From contig NW_020825294.1 of assembly GCF_003286085.1 (NCBI RefSeq), forward strand, positions 2,108,001 to 2,172,000: a DNA stretch of 64,000 nucleotides, in the 5' to 3' direction. The DNA is from Drosophila persimilis (lineage: Eukaryota; Arthropoda; Insecta; Diptera; Drosophilidae). Positions 10,304-19,399 of the stretch are shown here, piece by piece (positions within the stretch are counted from its first letter, which is position 1; each line of letters opens with the position of its first letter). The notes beneath the pieces are model-generated. The model did no database searches. It was not told the DNA's origin and saw only the letters and a program-made list of their open reading frames with translations. Both the position numbers and the translations under genes were made by a program.

Positions 10304-12356
10304 GCAGCAGGGATCCAACAATAGCCACAATTCCGAGGGAGGATCTGGTGCAGCAGCAGGTGCCACACCCGCCTCCGGTGGCGGCGTCACCAAGGCCCGC
10401 CACAACATCTGGCAATCGCATTGGCAGAACAAGGGCGTGGCCAGCTCCGTCTTCCGGTGTGTGTGGTGCAAGCAGAGCTTCCCCACCCTGGAGGCCCTGA
10501 CCACCCACATGAAGGACAGCAAACACTGCGGCGTGAATGTGCCACCGTTCGGGAATCTGCCGAGCAACAATCCCCCCCAGCACCAGCACCAGCACCACCA
10601 ACAGCACCACCATCCGGCACCACCGCCGCCACCGCAGAACCACCAGAATATGCGCAAGCAGGGGGGCGGCGGCGGCTCCCAGGCGAATCACTCCCCCTCG
10701 GCGAACGTGAAGAACGCGTTTCAGTACCGCGGCGATCCCCCGACGCCGCTGCCCCGGAAGCTGGTGCGCGGCCAGAACGTGTGGCTGGGGAAGGGCGTGG
10801 AGCAGGCCATGCAGATCCTGAAGTGCATGCGGTGCGGCGAGAGCTTCCGCTCGCTCGGCGAGATGACCAAGCACATGCAGGAGACGCAGCACTACACGAA
10901 CATCCTCTCCCAGGAGCAGAGCATCTCCATCAAGTCCCAGAACCAGGCCAACGCCAATGCGGACTCCAAGGACAACCACAACAACAGCCTCAGCTCCGAG
11001 GAGAGCCGCACCCTGAGCGCCGTGCTCACGTGCAAGGTGTGCGACAAGGCCTTCAACAGTCTCGGCGACCTGAGCAATCACATGGCCAAAAACAATCACT
11101 ATGCCGAGCCGCTGCTCCAGAATGCCGGCGCCCGCAAAAGGCCGGCCCCCAAGAAGAGGGAGAAATCCCTGCCGGTGAGGAAACTCCTGGAAATGAAGGG
11201 CGGCGGGGCGGGCAATCAGGACGATTTGGCAGCGGAAAAGAGTGCTGTTCAAGGCAAGCCCGGCCTCGGACCGGGCGGAGGGGACAAAAACGATGCCGCT
11301 TTGTTTGCGGAACGCATGCGGCAGTACATAACGGGTGTGAAGTCCCCGGAGGAGATCGCCAAGGTGGCTGCCGCTCAGCTGTTGGCCAAAAACAAGTCGC
11401 CCGAGCTGCTGGAGCAGAAGAACGGCAATGCCAAGCCGGGCAATTCCTCGGTACTGAGTGCCATCGAGCAGATGTTCACCACCAGCTTTGATACGCCGCC
11501 GCGGCACGCCAGCCTCCCGGCGAGCAGTCCCTCCAACTCGTCCACCAAGAACACCTCCCCCGTGGCCAGCAGCATCCTGAAACGCCTCGGCATCGACGAG
11601 ACGGTGGACTACAATAAGCCCCTGATTGACACGAATGATCCGTACTATCAGCACTATCGGTACACGAGCAGCGAGCGGAGCGGCAGCGAGTGCAGTGCGG
11701 AGGCGGCCAGGCCACGTCTGGATGCCCCAACGCCCGAGAAGCAGCAGCCGCTGATGGCCTCCGCCTCCGCCATGGAGGAGTCTTCGGCCGGCAAGTCCGT
11801 GGGCAGCATCAAGCAGGAGGAGGCCATCAAAATGGAGATCAAGTCTGAGATCAGCGACGAGCAGAACGATGACACGGCCATGCCGTCGCCCAAAATGGAG
11901 GCCACCCTGGTCAACGGCAGCTACACCGCCTCCTCCGCTGCCAACAACAATAACAACAACAACAACAACAATGTGGAGCGGGCCTCGCCCAAGACCCCCT
12001 CGGTGGCAGGGAGCCCGCAGTCGAGGCTCCTGCCGCCGCGTAGTCCGGCGGACAGCCAGCGTTCGGCCACACCCAAGTCTCCAGCCTCCAGCCACAAGTC
12101 GTACGACGGCAGCGAGGGCAACAAAAAGTATCCCAGTGACTCCCTGAATGCTTTGTCCTCGATGTTCGATTCGTTGGGGGCCAGTGGCGGCGGGGCCGCA
12201 GCCAATACGAGAGCCAAGCTGGCCGCCGCTGCAGCCGCTGCCACCGGGGGAGTCCTGCCCGTGGCCGGCGGTAGCGAGTCTCCGGAGAATCTAAGCGCCA
12301 GCAATTCGCTGGCGGCCTTGCGACAGTTCTGCGTGAAGAAGGAGAAGACCGCCTAA
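4793..12356 (+). CDS. tsh: Teashirt, zinc-finger homeotic transcription factor (two coding exons)
   Basis: Coding exons are 4793-4845 and 9422-12356; donor GTAAGT follows 4845, acceptor TTGCAG ends at 9421, and the junction completes a Gly codon (GG|C). The 995-residue product begins MLHEALMLEIYRQALNAG. Three widely spaced C-x2-C-x12-H-x5-H fingers are seen (Cys/His at 364, 367, 380, 386; 486, 489, 502, 508; 555, 558, 571, 577). The CtBP-binding motif PLDLS lies at 172-176 behind an acidic run. Tsh is a nuclear repressor that gives trunk identity beneath the Hox genes and acts in eye and wing development. It ends in the Tsh-type tail after Q, H and N runs and lacks the C-terminal fourth finger reported for Tiptop, so tsh is preferred over tio. 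D. melanogaster Tsh is, from memory, about 954 residues. Confidence 0.97.
6361..6384. repeat. TG microsatellite in tsh intron
   Basis: An uninterrupted TG dinucleotide run of about 12 units; the open frames that cross it are artefacts. Confidence 0.9.
7175..7212. promoter_or_regulatory. Pair of ATCGAT (DRE-like) words in tsh intron
   Basis: ATCGAT/TATCGA words occur three times within about 40 bp (ATCGATAA, TTATCGAA, TTATCGATG). They resemble the DREF/BEAF-32 site TATCGATA without matching it fully. A regulatory or boundary role is only inferred. Confidence 0.3.
8555..8862. repeat. Degenerate minisatellite with GTGGAACGT-headed units
   Basis: Nine units begin with GTGGAAYGT or a close variant at 8555, 8606, 8646, 8679, 8718, 8744, 8770, 8807 and about 8844. 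Spacings are 51, 40, 33, 39, 26, 26, 37 and 37 bp. The two 26-bp units (8718 and 8744) are almost identical. The repeat lies inside the tsh intron and creates a long Pro/Ser/Leu-rich open frame on the minus strand that is not a gene. Confidence 0.85.
10257..10310 (+). repeat. tsh: CAG/CAA array encoding polyglutamine in Tsh
   Basis: Eighteen consecutive CAG/CAA codons encode Gln 297-314, just after a His run. The mix of CAG and CAA suggests a moderately old, partly stabilised array. It lies in a linker before the first zinc finger, so it should not touch a folded domain. Confidence 0.95.
11808..11852 (+). other. tsh: Three consecutive SUMO-consensus motifs in Tsh
   Basis: IKQE, IKME and IKSE, all of the psi-K-x-E form, place Lys 815, 821 and 825 within eleven residues. 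A fourth psi-K-x-E, VKKE with Lys 990, lies at the extreme C-terminus. The motifs are seen; modification is an inference. SUMO sites are common in repressors. Confidence 0.6.
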
Positions 12357-13240
12357 GAGCTGGAGCTTCTCGGCCGCAAACCGGACCGTTCCGTAAAACG
12401 CTCTCGTTAGCCTCGTTTTTTCGTTGTTTTCGCGCAAACAAAAAGCATTTTAAACACAAATTTTTTTGGTTTTGCCTGCGCGTTGCCCACACGCCGCCTC
12501 CCCCCCGAAACGGCCACACCCCCAAAGACCCCCATGCACTTTTTGGGCGGCGGCCACTGCGTTTCTTAGGGGGGGGCGGACTGCGGCAACCATTCAGAGA
12601 GAAGAGAAGAGAGAGAATCAGGAGTCAAAAGTACTGCCACTTGGACGACACTTTGGCGACAGGATGCAAAAGGACACCACCGAGATATGGAGATGTGTAT
12701 TCGGTATCACGAAACGATTATAATGAAGACAATGATTGAGAGGAGGTAGCGAATAGTCCAATCATTCACTCAATCAAGATACCAGGCGGCAGTTGGGGAT
12801 TGAATCCCCAAGACGTTCAGCAAGCCCTAAGGCCTACTTTTTCAAGGTAATTATTCAAGAATTGCAAGCAAAAAATTATAGAATACAAAGGGAACAAGTG
12901 GGAATGGAATGCAGCAACTGCTACTGGGGTAAATGGGAATCAGTGGGAATGGAACAAGGTTTTGACAGCGTCAGCTGTTCCGTCATTAATGTATTCTATA
13001 AGCTTTGATATAGATGAAAACCCTCGACTAAAACTCGCTTTCTCTTCTCTTCATTTCAGGATATATTAAACTTGGGATCCTTGAAAAACTATGGCTTGGA
13101 ATGGCTGACCATTTGGTGGGTTTTTGTTGTTAGAGAAAAACCACACAAGCCCTTGTCAGGGCTGCCACATCTCTCTGCAAAGAGTTATGAAATTTGAAGA
13201 AAAAGAAAACATTGTGATCCAATAAAAAAAGAAAAAGAAA
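12357..13240 (+). other. tsh: Probable 3' UTR of tsh
   Basis: The sequence from the tsh stop to the plus-strand poly(A) signal at 13221 has no coding signal. It contains a strong acceptor-like sequence, TTCATTTCAG at 13050-13059, with no clear matching donor, which could reflect an alternative 3' UTR splice or chance. ATTAAA at 13065-13070 is an alternative upstream poly(A) signal. Confidence 0.5.
13221..13226 (+). terminator. tsh: Candidate tsh poly(A) signal AATAAA
   Basis: AATAAA on the plus strand, followed by an A/G-rich stretch and then T-rich sequence at about 13250. It is the only canonical hexamer between the tsh stop and the EMC7 3' end. Confidence 0.45.
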
Positions 13241-13278
13241 AGAAACAAGTTTTTATGAACATTACACCAAACGGAATC

Positions 13279-13284
13279 TTTATT
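13279..13284 (-). terminator. EMC7: EMC7 poly(A) signal (AATAAA on minus strand)
   Basis: TTTATT on the plus strand reads AATAAA on the minus strand, about 32 bp past the EMC7 stop. The two convergent poly(A) signals are only about 55 bp apart, so the tsh and EMC7 transcripts probably end almost back to back. Confidence 0.6.
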
Positions 13285-13315
13285 TGTGAAAGCAGCGGCA
13301 GGGGGGGGGGTTTCT

Positions 13316-14053
13316 TCAACGTTTCTTCTTGTTTTGCTTTGTCGCTGGACTGCTGCAGATTTTCTTGGGTGATGGCTTCTCTGGAGGGGGTGGTGGTGGG
13401 GGTGGGCGTTGCTTCTCCGACAGCAGAGACGTTAGCATGTCGCTGAGGTCCGGCATATTGTTGGGGACATTTGGAAATTGCATTTTGTCCAGCTCGCGCT
13501 TCGTTTGGGGATCCTTGATGATGTGATTGGCGATCAGGAGCATCAGGACGGGCGCCAGCATAACCAGGATCATGGGATGCAGGACAAAGTCCACGAAGCG
13601 CCACTGTTCGCGTTCCCTGAAGTATTTGCGACGCTTCAGTGGCGCCAGCCGCAGGGGATAGGCAATCTGGACAACGGTCACGGGATCCACATAGCTCACC
13701 TCCCGAGCCCGGTACTTGCCCCGCGAATTGATCTCCACTCGCACGGGTCGGAAGTAGATGTCCGGATGGTGCACCTCCACCACATGGCTCCCGTACGGCA
13801 CTCCGCTGATCAGAAAGTGTCCGTCGGTGCGCACGAATCCCTTGTACTGGCCGCCGTTGATCGACAGCGTGATCTCCGACAGCCAGCGGAGGGTTAGGCC
13901 CAACTTGCGATCCGGCGGCAAGATGTACCCGCTGATGGTGTACAGCGGCGCGGCAGTGGCAACTTCATTTTCCACTGGCTCCACATCAGCGAAGCCCAGA
14001 TTCAGATACAAGATCAATACAAACAGATTAATTTTAAGCATTTTGCAAGGCAT
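13316..14053 (-). CDS. EMC7: ER membrane protein complex subunit 7 (EMC7), intronless
   Basis: A 245-residue protein of the EMC7 (DUF2012) family, a subunit of the complex that inserts membrane proteins into the ER membrane. A signal peptide covers about residues 1-22. A lumenal beta-sandwich domain of about 37-135 holds the family-typical segment RTDGHFLISGVPYGSHVVEV. A single membrane helix spans about 157-178. A cytosolic tail follows with LDKMQFPNVPNNMPDLSDML, an eight-Pro run and a Lys-rich end. Met5 (ATG at 14041-14039) has the better Drosophila context, CAAAATG, so the start may be there, giving 241 residues. It is convergent with tsh. The frame is unbroken and intact; absence of introns raises the chance of an old retroposed copy, though no flanking poly(A) tract was found. 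Confidence 0.93.
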   Translation of the reverse strand: MPCKMLKINLFVLILYLNLGFADVEPVENEVATAAPLYTISGYILPPDRKLGLTLRWLSEITLSINGGQYKGFVRTDGHFLISGVPYGSHVVEVHHPDIYFRPVRVEINSRGKYRAREVSYVDPVTVVQIAYPLRLAPLKRRKYFREREQWRFVDFVLHPMILVMLAPVLMLLIANHIIKDPQTKRELDKMQFPNVPNNMPDLSDMLTSLLSEKQRPPPPPPPPEKPSPKKICSSPATKQNKKKR

Positions 14054-17000
14054 TTCAAAAGTTCACTTTCTGATGACAAAAAAAAAGAAAAGTTTCCTTT
14101 TGGAGACAAATTGTTGAAAAATTTCTAGTTAAAATTGGTTAATATTTTTATCAAGCTACGTTTTCGACGTTACTGACTTTAGAGAAGCTATAAAATCTGT
14201 GATGTGGAATCACATTTAAGTCTGTGAGTGTTTGATGGAGTTTTTAAGATCTATCATAAGGGAAGTTTCAGCTAACAATTCAAAGATCCTTCTATCCATT
14301 AAGTGATCTATCTGTCAAACGAGGGAAGGGACAATCTATGGAGATATCTACCTATAGATTGCCGCGGACTAAGGCTTGGAAAATCCATATATGGTGGCCT
14401 ACGAAACTCTTCTTTCATCTCTTCTCTTTCCCCCATAATCATCCAGTTTTCCAACCATCTTTCTAGGAACTCACATCTTTCTCTCTTCGAAGCGTCTCCC
14501 ATCTTCATTGCCTGGCCAAAAATCGTTTCTAAAGATACAAAATCCCGACGGCAAAGCAACATTTTCCACAGTAGCCGCAGTAGTCGATTGCCCCTCAGTA
14601 TGCGATCATTCGCATTTTATAACGCAACAATTGTTGCATGAGGAGTGACTCACTGGAAGCCAGAAAAAGCCCTGCACCAGCACCGCCTCCTGCTCCTCCA
14701 GAAGACTTCTCTTCGATGGGAAGGAGTCGTGACCAAAGCGACTTTTGTTCAACCATCAGACACTGCCGCGTACGCGACTCGTACTCGTATGTGGCAGAAA
14801 GACATTGTATGGAATGTGTGTTTGGGTCTATGAAAGGAGAGGTAGCCAAGAAATAGCTGCCACAAATTTGCACTTTTTGATGAACGTTTTGTGGCTTCTG
14901 CTTCTGTGTCGCGGGAATCACGGCTCCAGCGATGGTAATTTTTTTTTTGTAGCAAGTAGCACTCGAATGATCCTCTCAACAAGTGTTCGAAAAACGGTAT
15001 CTGGGGGCATGCGCAAACAATTTTCCAATATAATTTGACTTCTCTAAAGAGGAGAGGGGGCTCCGGGGGGGCTCCGGGGGTCTGCAGCAGTGTCGTCATT
15101 ATGGCAATGTTCGTGTTCATCGTTTGATTTAGCGCCAGCCTCGCATTGAGGAGCGTCTTGAGGAGTTGTTTGTATTTAAATTTCTACAAACGGAGAGCCC
15201 CTCAGAGCCGATCTCTAACGTCGTGGCCTGCCATTAAACAGAGTTGTTGTATCTGTAGATATTATTTTTGTTTGTATCTGTTGCCCCACTCAATTGACAG
15301 CAGCTCTGGCGCATAGAGGAGCTTCTGTCTGCGACTAGATGTAGATTAAGTTGCTATGAATCGTTGAATGGTAAAGAATTGCCAATGATTAGAGCTGCAA
15401 AATGTGTGGAAATTCAAGTGGAATAAATGAATGAAGGCGAGTTCAAGATAGACTTTAAATGGGGATCGATATGGCGGATCAATCAATGGGAGTTGTAGAA
15501 ATGCTTGCAGGAAGTGTTCAAAGGAGAGGGAACGGGCTGGCAAAGAGAGCTTGCCAAACAACATACATTGCGTGTGCATGACGCTTACAAATTCAAAATC
15601 CCTGCTGTAAAAAAGGTCTTAAAAGCTCCAAATCCATAGAACTCTTAGATTTCCAGACAATTCTTACCTTTATCATCCATTCCATATTCCCTTGAACCCA
15701 TATATCTCTGCCAAAGCTGTCTTTTTCTCTATAAAACTAACCTGATCCAACACAACGTCCAACAAAGTTCTACAGCTTATCACAGAGCAGACTATAGTTC
15801 TTCTATAAAAGTTCTATAAATAATATGAAATCTAATCTCGACAAAAAAAAGAGAACCAGGGTACCAGGCAAAAAGATCAAAAGCATTGAGTAAATCAATC
15901 AAACCAGCAATTGATAGCTAATGACTGATTTATGAATATAAACGAGTCATGTTTTAATCATAAATCCAAAGCAAAGCAAACAATCGAATCGGTAGGAAGG
16001 GAGGGAGTACCATATGGCTTATCCCCCTATCGCTATAGGGTCTGGCGAGTGGCGAGTATTATTCATCGTTTTCTTTCATAATAAAACAATTTGAACGATT
16101 GCAAGATAATCGTTTAATGACTGATAACGAACACAGAGATTTACTATATAGATGATGGTCGGTCGGTCGTCTGATGGCAATCGCTTTATCGCAGAAAACC
16201 AGAACACTATCTGCAATAAATCAATGCACATAAGAGCCCCCTCTGTCCTCCAGTGCCTTCTCTTGAAGACCCATCATAACTGATTTGCTAGGAATTGTTT
16301 TCAGCCTTGTTTTTTTTTGCGGAACAGTAGAGGTCATAAATTTCTCGAAAACCTTTCAGTTTTATGCGGAAAAAAAACAGGGAGAGAAACTTTTAAATAT
16401 TCATGCGTGATATTTGTCGCAGCGACAGGGATCGAATCGGATCGGATCGGTTTCAGCGACGATACCAACGATCGATTTTTTCTTTTTAACCAAAACAAAA
16501 CAAAACCCAATCCCAATGTCAGTCTCAGTCTCAGAGAAAACAATTGTTTAGGAAGAACACAACACAATGGGTCATTTAGGAGTGGTCTGTGGTTCGATCC
16601 CCATCCTCGCTGACAGCCAACAAGTATTGCACGATCCTTGGGGATGATGATGACGATGCTCCTGCTGGAATTGGTATGGGTATGGGATCCTTCTGCCGCT
16701 GCTGCTGCTGCCTGAGTGATTTATTTAGTTTGTGTCAATTCCTGAAATTATTGGCCCCCAAATGCAAAAATCGTTCTCAATGTTCGCGTTCTGGTCTCAA
16801 CGTTCGTGATGACATCTCCCCTGCATATCTTAACACATTTTCAGATTCCCTGAAGGATCAGATCAGTTCATGAGAAGACGGAATCCCTGTTCTTTTTTGG
16901 GTATGGTTGAGATGTTCTTCTGAGTCATGATCCATGATCTTTGGGAATTTGATTACCAGAAGGGAATAATTTACATTTTGAAAGGGGGGGGAAAGGTTTT

Positions 17001-18070
17001 TCAATAACATTTGAAAGTGTTACGCGTCCTGCAGCAGCGCCTTTCGGTTGGAATACCTTTGCCCACTCGGAATTCCTTTGGCAATCTTAAAGACATATTC
17101 TAATAAGCTTAGAAATAACTTTTAATTAAAGGAATTGCTGGGGAAATACTTGAGCCAGTTCCAGATATGGTCTTGTGGCAGCATTGACGATGATGAGGCA
17201 GGCACAGGCAGGCCAGCCAGGCAGCCAGACGACCACAAGATGGAAGTGGCAGTGGAATGGAATGGACTGGAATGGAGGCTGGGGCAGGCACATTTAAAAC
17301 AAGTTCAAGATGCAAACAATGGATCATTATCCAGATACAAAAAACTAAAACAAAAAAGAGAAGAACGAACAGCCAAGAGCGAAGAAACAGATACAATCGA
17401 GCGCAATCGCCACGGCATTCCCATAGGTTACACCGCAACGAGGAGATGCCTCAAGAGGAGTCCAGGGGGGTGGGGGGGGCAGCGAGGACAGCGAGCGAGA
17501 AGGACAGCACGAGAGATAGTGCAACAGAGAGGCAGAGACGCTTTCGATGGCGATGGCTCTTGTTGTTTATTGATTACACGCTTTTTCGGGAATGCTGCAA
17601 TGCATTCGGCCACGGTGCGAGTGAGACAGGGACAGAGACAGAACGAGCGAGAGAGCGAGAACCGCGCGACTCTTGGCCATAATGGTGCGGATGCCAGCGG
17701 CTGCAACATGCGCCTGTCATGCGATCGCCGCCAAGAACATAACATCCATTACACAGCGATCGACTCGACTCGACCACAAGAACGACGACGACGACGACGA
17801 CGATGAGGATGAGGATGAGGCTGAGGACGTGGTCGACGACGCTTACGATTGTGAATGCGATTTGGTGGAAGATCCCCAGTCCATTGGGGGCAGGGCAGGG
17901 CAGGGCAGGAGGCACAAAGCGCAAAAGAGGCGGCTGGGGCTATCTCTGGGGCGAGAGCAATATGAAATTCAATGCCACATTTGCTGCATGAACTAGAAAA
18001 AGTACAGAAATGTTTGTTGCCAATAAAGGTGCAGACTTTACAACGAAAATTGTATGCCCTTTCCATATAA
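14054..18070. other. Noncoding interval between EMC7 and a decayed repeat
   Basis: No frame on either strand shows a recognisable protein. The interval holds G-rich near-duplicate words at about 15060-15080, a GAC array at about 17780-17803 and AT-rich stretches. A GGTTCGATCCCC word at 16591 looks like a tRNA B box but has no partner elements. Confidence 0.6.
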
Positions 18071-18073
18071 TTC

Positions 18074-18104
18074 TAGGTATTTTTAGGTATTTTTAGGTAT
18101 TTTT
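18074..18104. repeat. Short AGGTATTTTT tandem repeat
   Basis: AGGTATTTTT occurs three times in direct succession. It sits just before the DRE-bearing tandem repeat and may belong to the same unstable region. Confidence 0.8.
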
Positions 18105-18214
18105 TCGGTTTAAAATTAAAAGGAATGTGTATATCCATAGGATTCATAAGCAGAAATGTCCATAAAGCTCTTTTAAAATCTTTATTTATTTTTAAAAAAT
18201 TCCATAGACATATT

Positions 18215-18575
18215 TTGGAGTCCAATTTATCGATAACAGATCGATAGTAGGCGATTTTTGTAGAAGTATTTCCACAAAACTAAATGGAAATTATATATCG
18301 ATAACTTATAGATATTAAACGATTTTTGTAATGGTATTTCGATAAAAAAATCATAGATAAAATGGAAAATTCTAAAAACATTGTTTGTAGCTTCAATTAT
18401 CGATAAATTATGGACAAAAATCCGATTTTTGATAGGTATTTCGATAAAACAATCATAAATTAAATGAAGAATTCTATAGAGACTTTTTATGAGCGTATTT
18501 ATAGATCAATTATCTACAAAAAACGATTTTTTGGTAAATAATTTGATAAAAAAAATCACAAAATAAACAAAATTA
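18215..18575. repeat. Four-copy tandem repeat (about 102 bp) with TATCGATA sites
   Basis: CGATTTTT anchors recur at 18252, 18320, 18423 and 18524, spacings 68, 103 and 101, so the first unit is shortened. The shared layout is TATCGATA, then CGATTTTTG, then GTATTTCGATAAAA, then an ATAAA-rich half. Perfect TATCGATA lies at 18228, 18296 and 18398; in the fourth copy it has decayed. TATCGATA is the DREF/BEAF-32 core. The copies are well diverged, so the array is old. Confidence 0.75.
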
Positions 18576-18722
18576 AAATTTAGCAAATGATTGCAAGGAC
18601 CGGAATGGTTATTCATTCCCTATCGATGGCTAAAATAAAGGAAAACCTACAAGTTTTTTCTAAGGCTCTTCTAACGTCACAAACCCATCGCTAAAACTGC
18701 TTATACCCTCTCCCCAAATACC

Positions 18723-19050
18723 TTAGATTTTAAAGGATAAATGCTGCAGTGCACCATAAAGTTCTATGCTTGCTTCTGGCTGCAACATCAGCAGCTGCTG
18801 CTGGAGTTGCAAGTACTGCAGTGGCTGCTGCTGCCGCTGCTGCAGTTGCTGCTGTCTTTTGGGATCAGCGCCTGCATTTAAATACAAAATATCAAAATTA
18901 GCATTTGTAACAATGGCGAATTGGCCAGCAGAAATAATGGAACTGACCTGCGCACCACAAACCAATGATCATGGCCATGGCATCGCAGTCCCAGTCTTCC
19001 TCCTCCTCCAGCTGCTGGATGCACCTTCTTCTGCCTCGTAAATCAGACAT
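18723..19050 (-). CDS. Unrecognised small gene, spliced; 83 residues or more
   Basis: Exon 19050-18948 (MSDLRGRRR..., a Glu-rich EEEEDW patch, ending in GLWCA) is followed by donor GTCAGT, a 76-nt intron (18872-18947) with acceptor TTTAAATGCAG, and exon 18871-18723. The split Gly codon (G|GC) keeps the frame; the second exon encodes ADPKR, a Gln/Leu-rich stretch and the end ELYGALQHLSFKI. Exon 1 codon use is coding-like. The frame stays open upstream of 19050 and would encode a hydrophobic helix (see the adjacent entry). The family is not recognised. The second exon could be partly an opa (CAG) repeat, which lowers confidence. A DRE lies upstream at 19342. Confidence 0.45.
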
Positions 19051-19243
19051 TCGGCGGGGCAGACACAACGTGCTGCAGCAAAAGACCACTCCGACTATGC
19101 ATACAACGATTGCACTGCACTGCACTGCACTAAATTCTCCGTTGGGTTCCAAAAACAAAAATGTGTGATGTCGTCTGTGGCGACGATGGCGACAACATTT
19201 ACTCGTACAACGGGAGCACAGCACAGCAGAGGCTACAGGTCGC
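19051..19243 (-). other. Possible upstream exons of the small gene: Cys-rich plus membrane helix
   Basis: In frame with the MSDLRG start, 19129-19051 would encode AVQCSAIVVCIVGVVFCC and then STLCLPRR, a textbook membrane helix with a positive flank. TTTAG at 19134-19130 is an acceptor. A donor GTAAAT at 19202 would give a 73-nt intron and an exon 19243-19203 with Cys-rich coding (ATCSLCCAVLPLY) in the same frame. A start at 19368 (ATGGCTGTG) could join in phase through donor GTATCG. The alternative is that this is 5' UTR of an mRNA driven by the DRE at 19342. The splice sites are seen; the gene model is inference. Confidence 0.3.
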
Positions 19244-19341
19244 CTGTGGAACAGCGACCACTCTCTGGCGATTGGCAATGGCCAAAAGGCCAATCCCAGG
19301 GGCCGTGACTACAACGAGTGACACTCAGATCTGTAATCGAA

Positions 19342-19349
19342 TATCGATA
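19342..19349. promoter_or_regulatory. DRE (TATCGATA)
   Basis: A perfect 8-bp TATCGATA about 290 bp upstream of the minus-strand start at 19050. DREF sites usually lie within 100 bp of a housekeeping-type start site, which supports a minus-strand promoter between about 19240 and 19340. Three more copies lie in the repeat at 18.2-18.4 kb. Confidence 0.45.
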
Positions 19350-19399
19350 CTCGCTTGGCCACAGCCATATTTGTATGAGGGATCGAGGCCTGGACAGAT

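Noticed and set aside
10421-11491. Second long plus-strand frame overlapping tsh
   Set aside because: It is an out-of-frame shadow; the zinc fingers and CtBP motif are all in the other frame.
10233-12095. Long minus-strand open frame of 620 codons opposite tsh
   Set aside because: It is the antisense shadow of GC-rich tsh coding DNA with a His/Leu/Val-biased product and no family features.
9426-12356. Reading the zinc-finger gene as tiptop (tio) rather than teashirt
   Set aside because: There are only three fingers, with no C-terminal fourth finger, and the N-terminal, linker and C-terminal segments match Tsh as remembered.
13050-13060. A third coding exon of tsh starting at 13060
   Set aside because: The acceptor-like TTCATTTCAG is good, but tsh already ends in its conserved C-terminus at 12356, and no coding signal follows.
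16575-16620. GGTTCGATCCCC, a tRNA B-box-like word
   Set aside because: The flanking T-stem does not pair, no A box or acceptor stem lies at the right distance, and no other tRNA arms can be folded.
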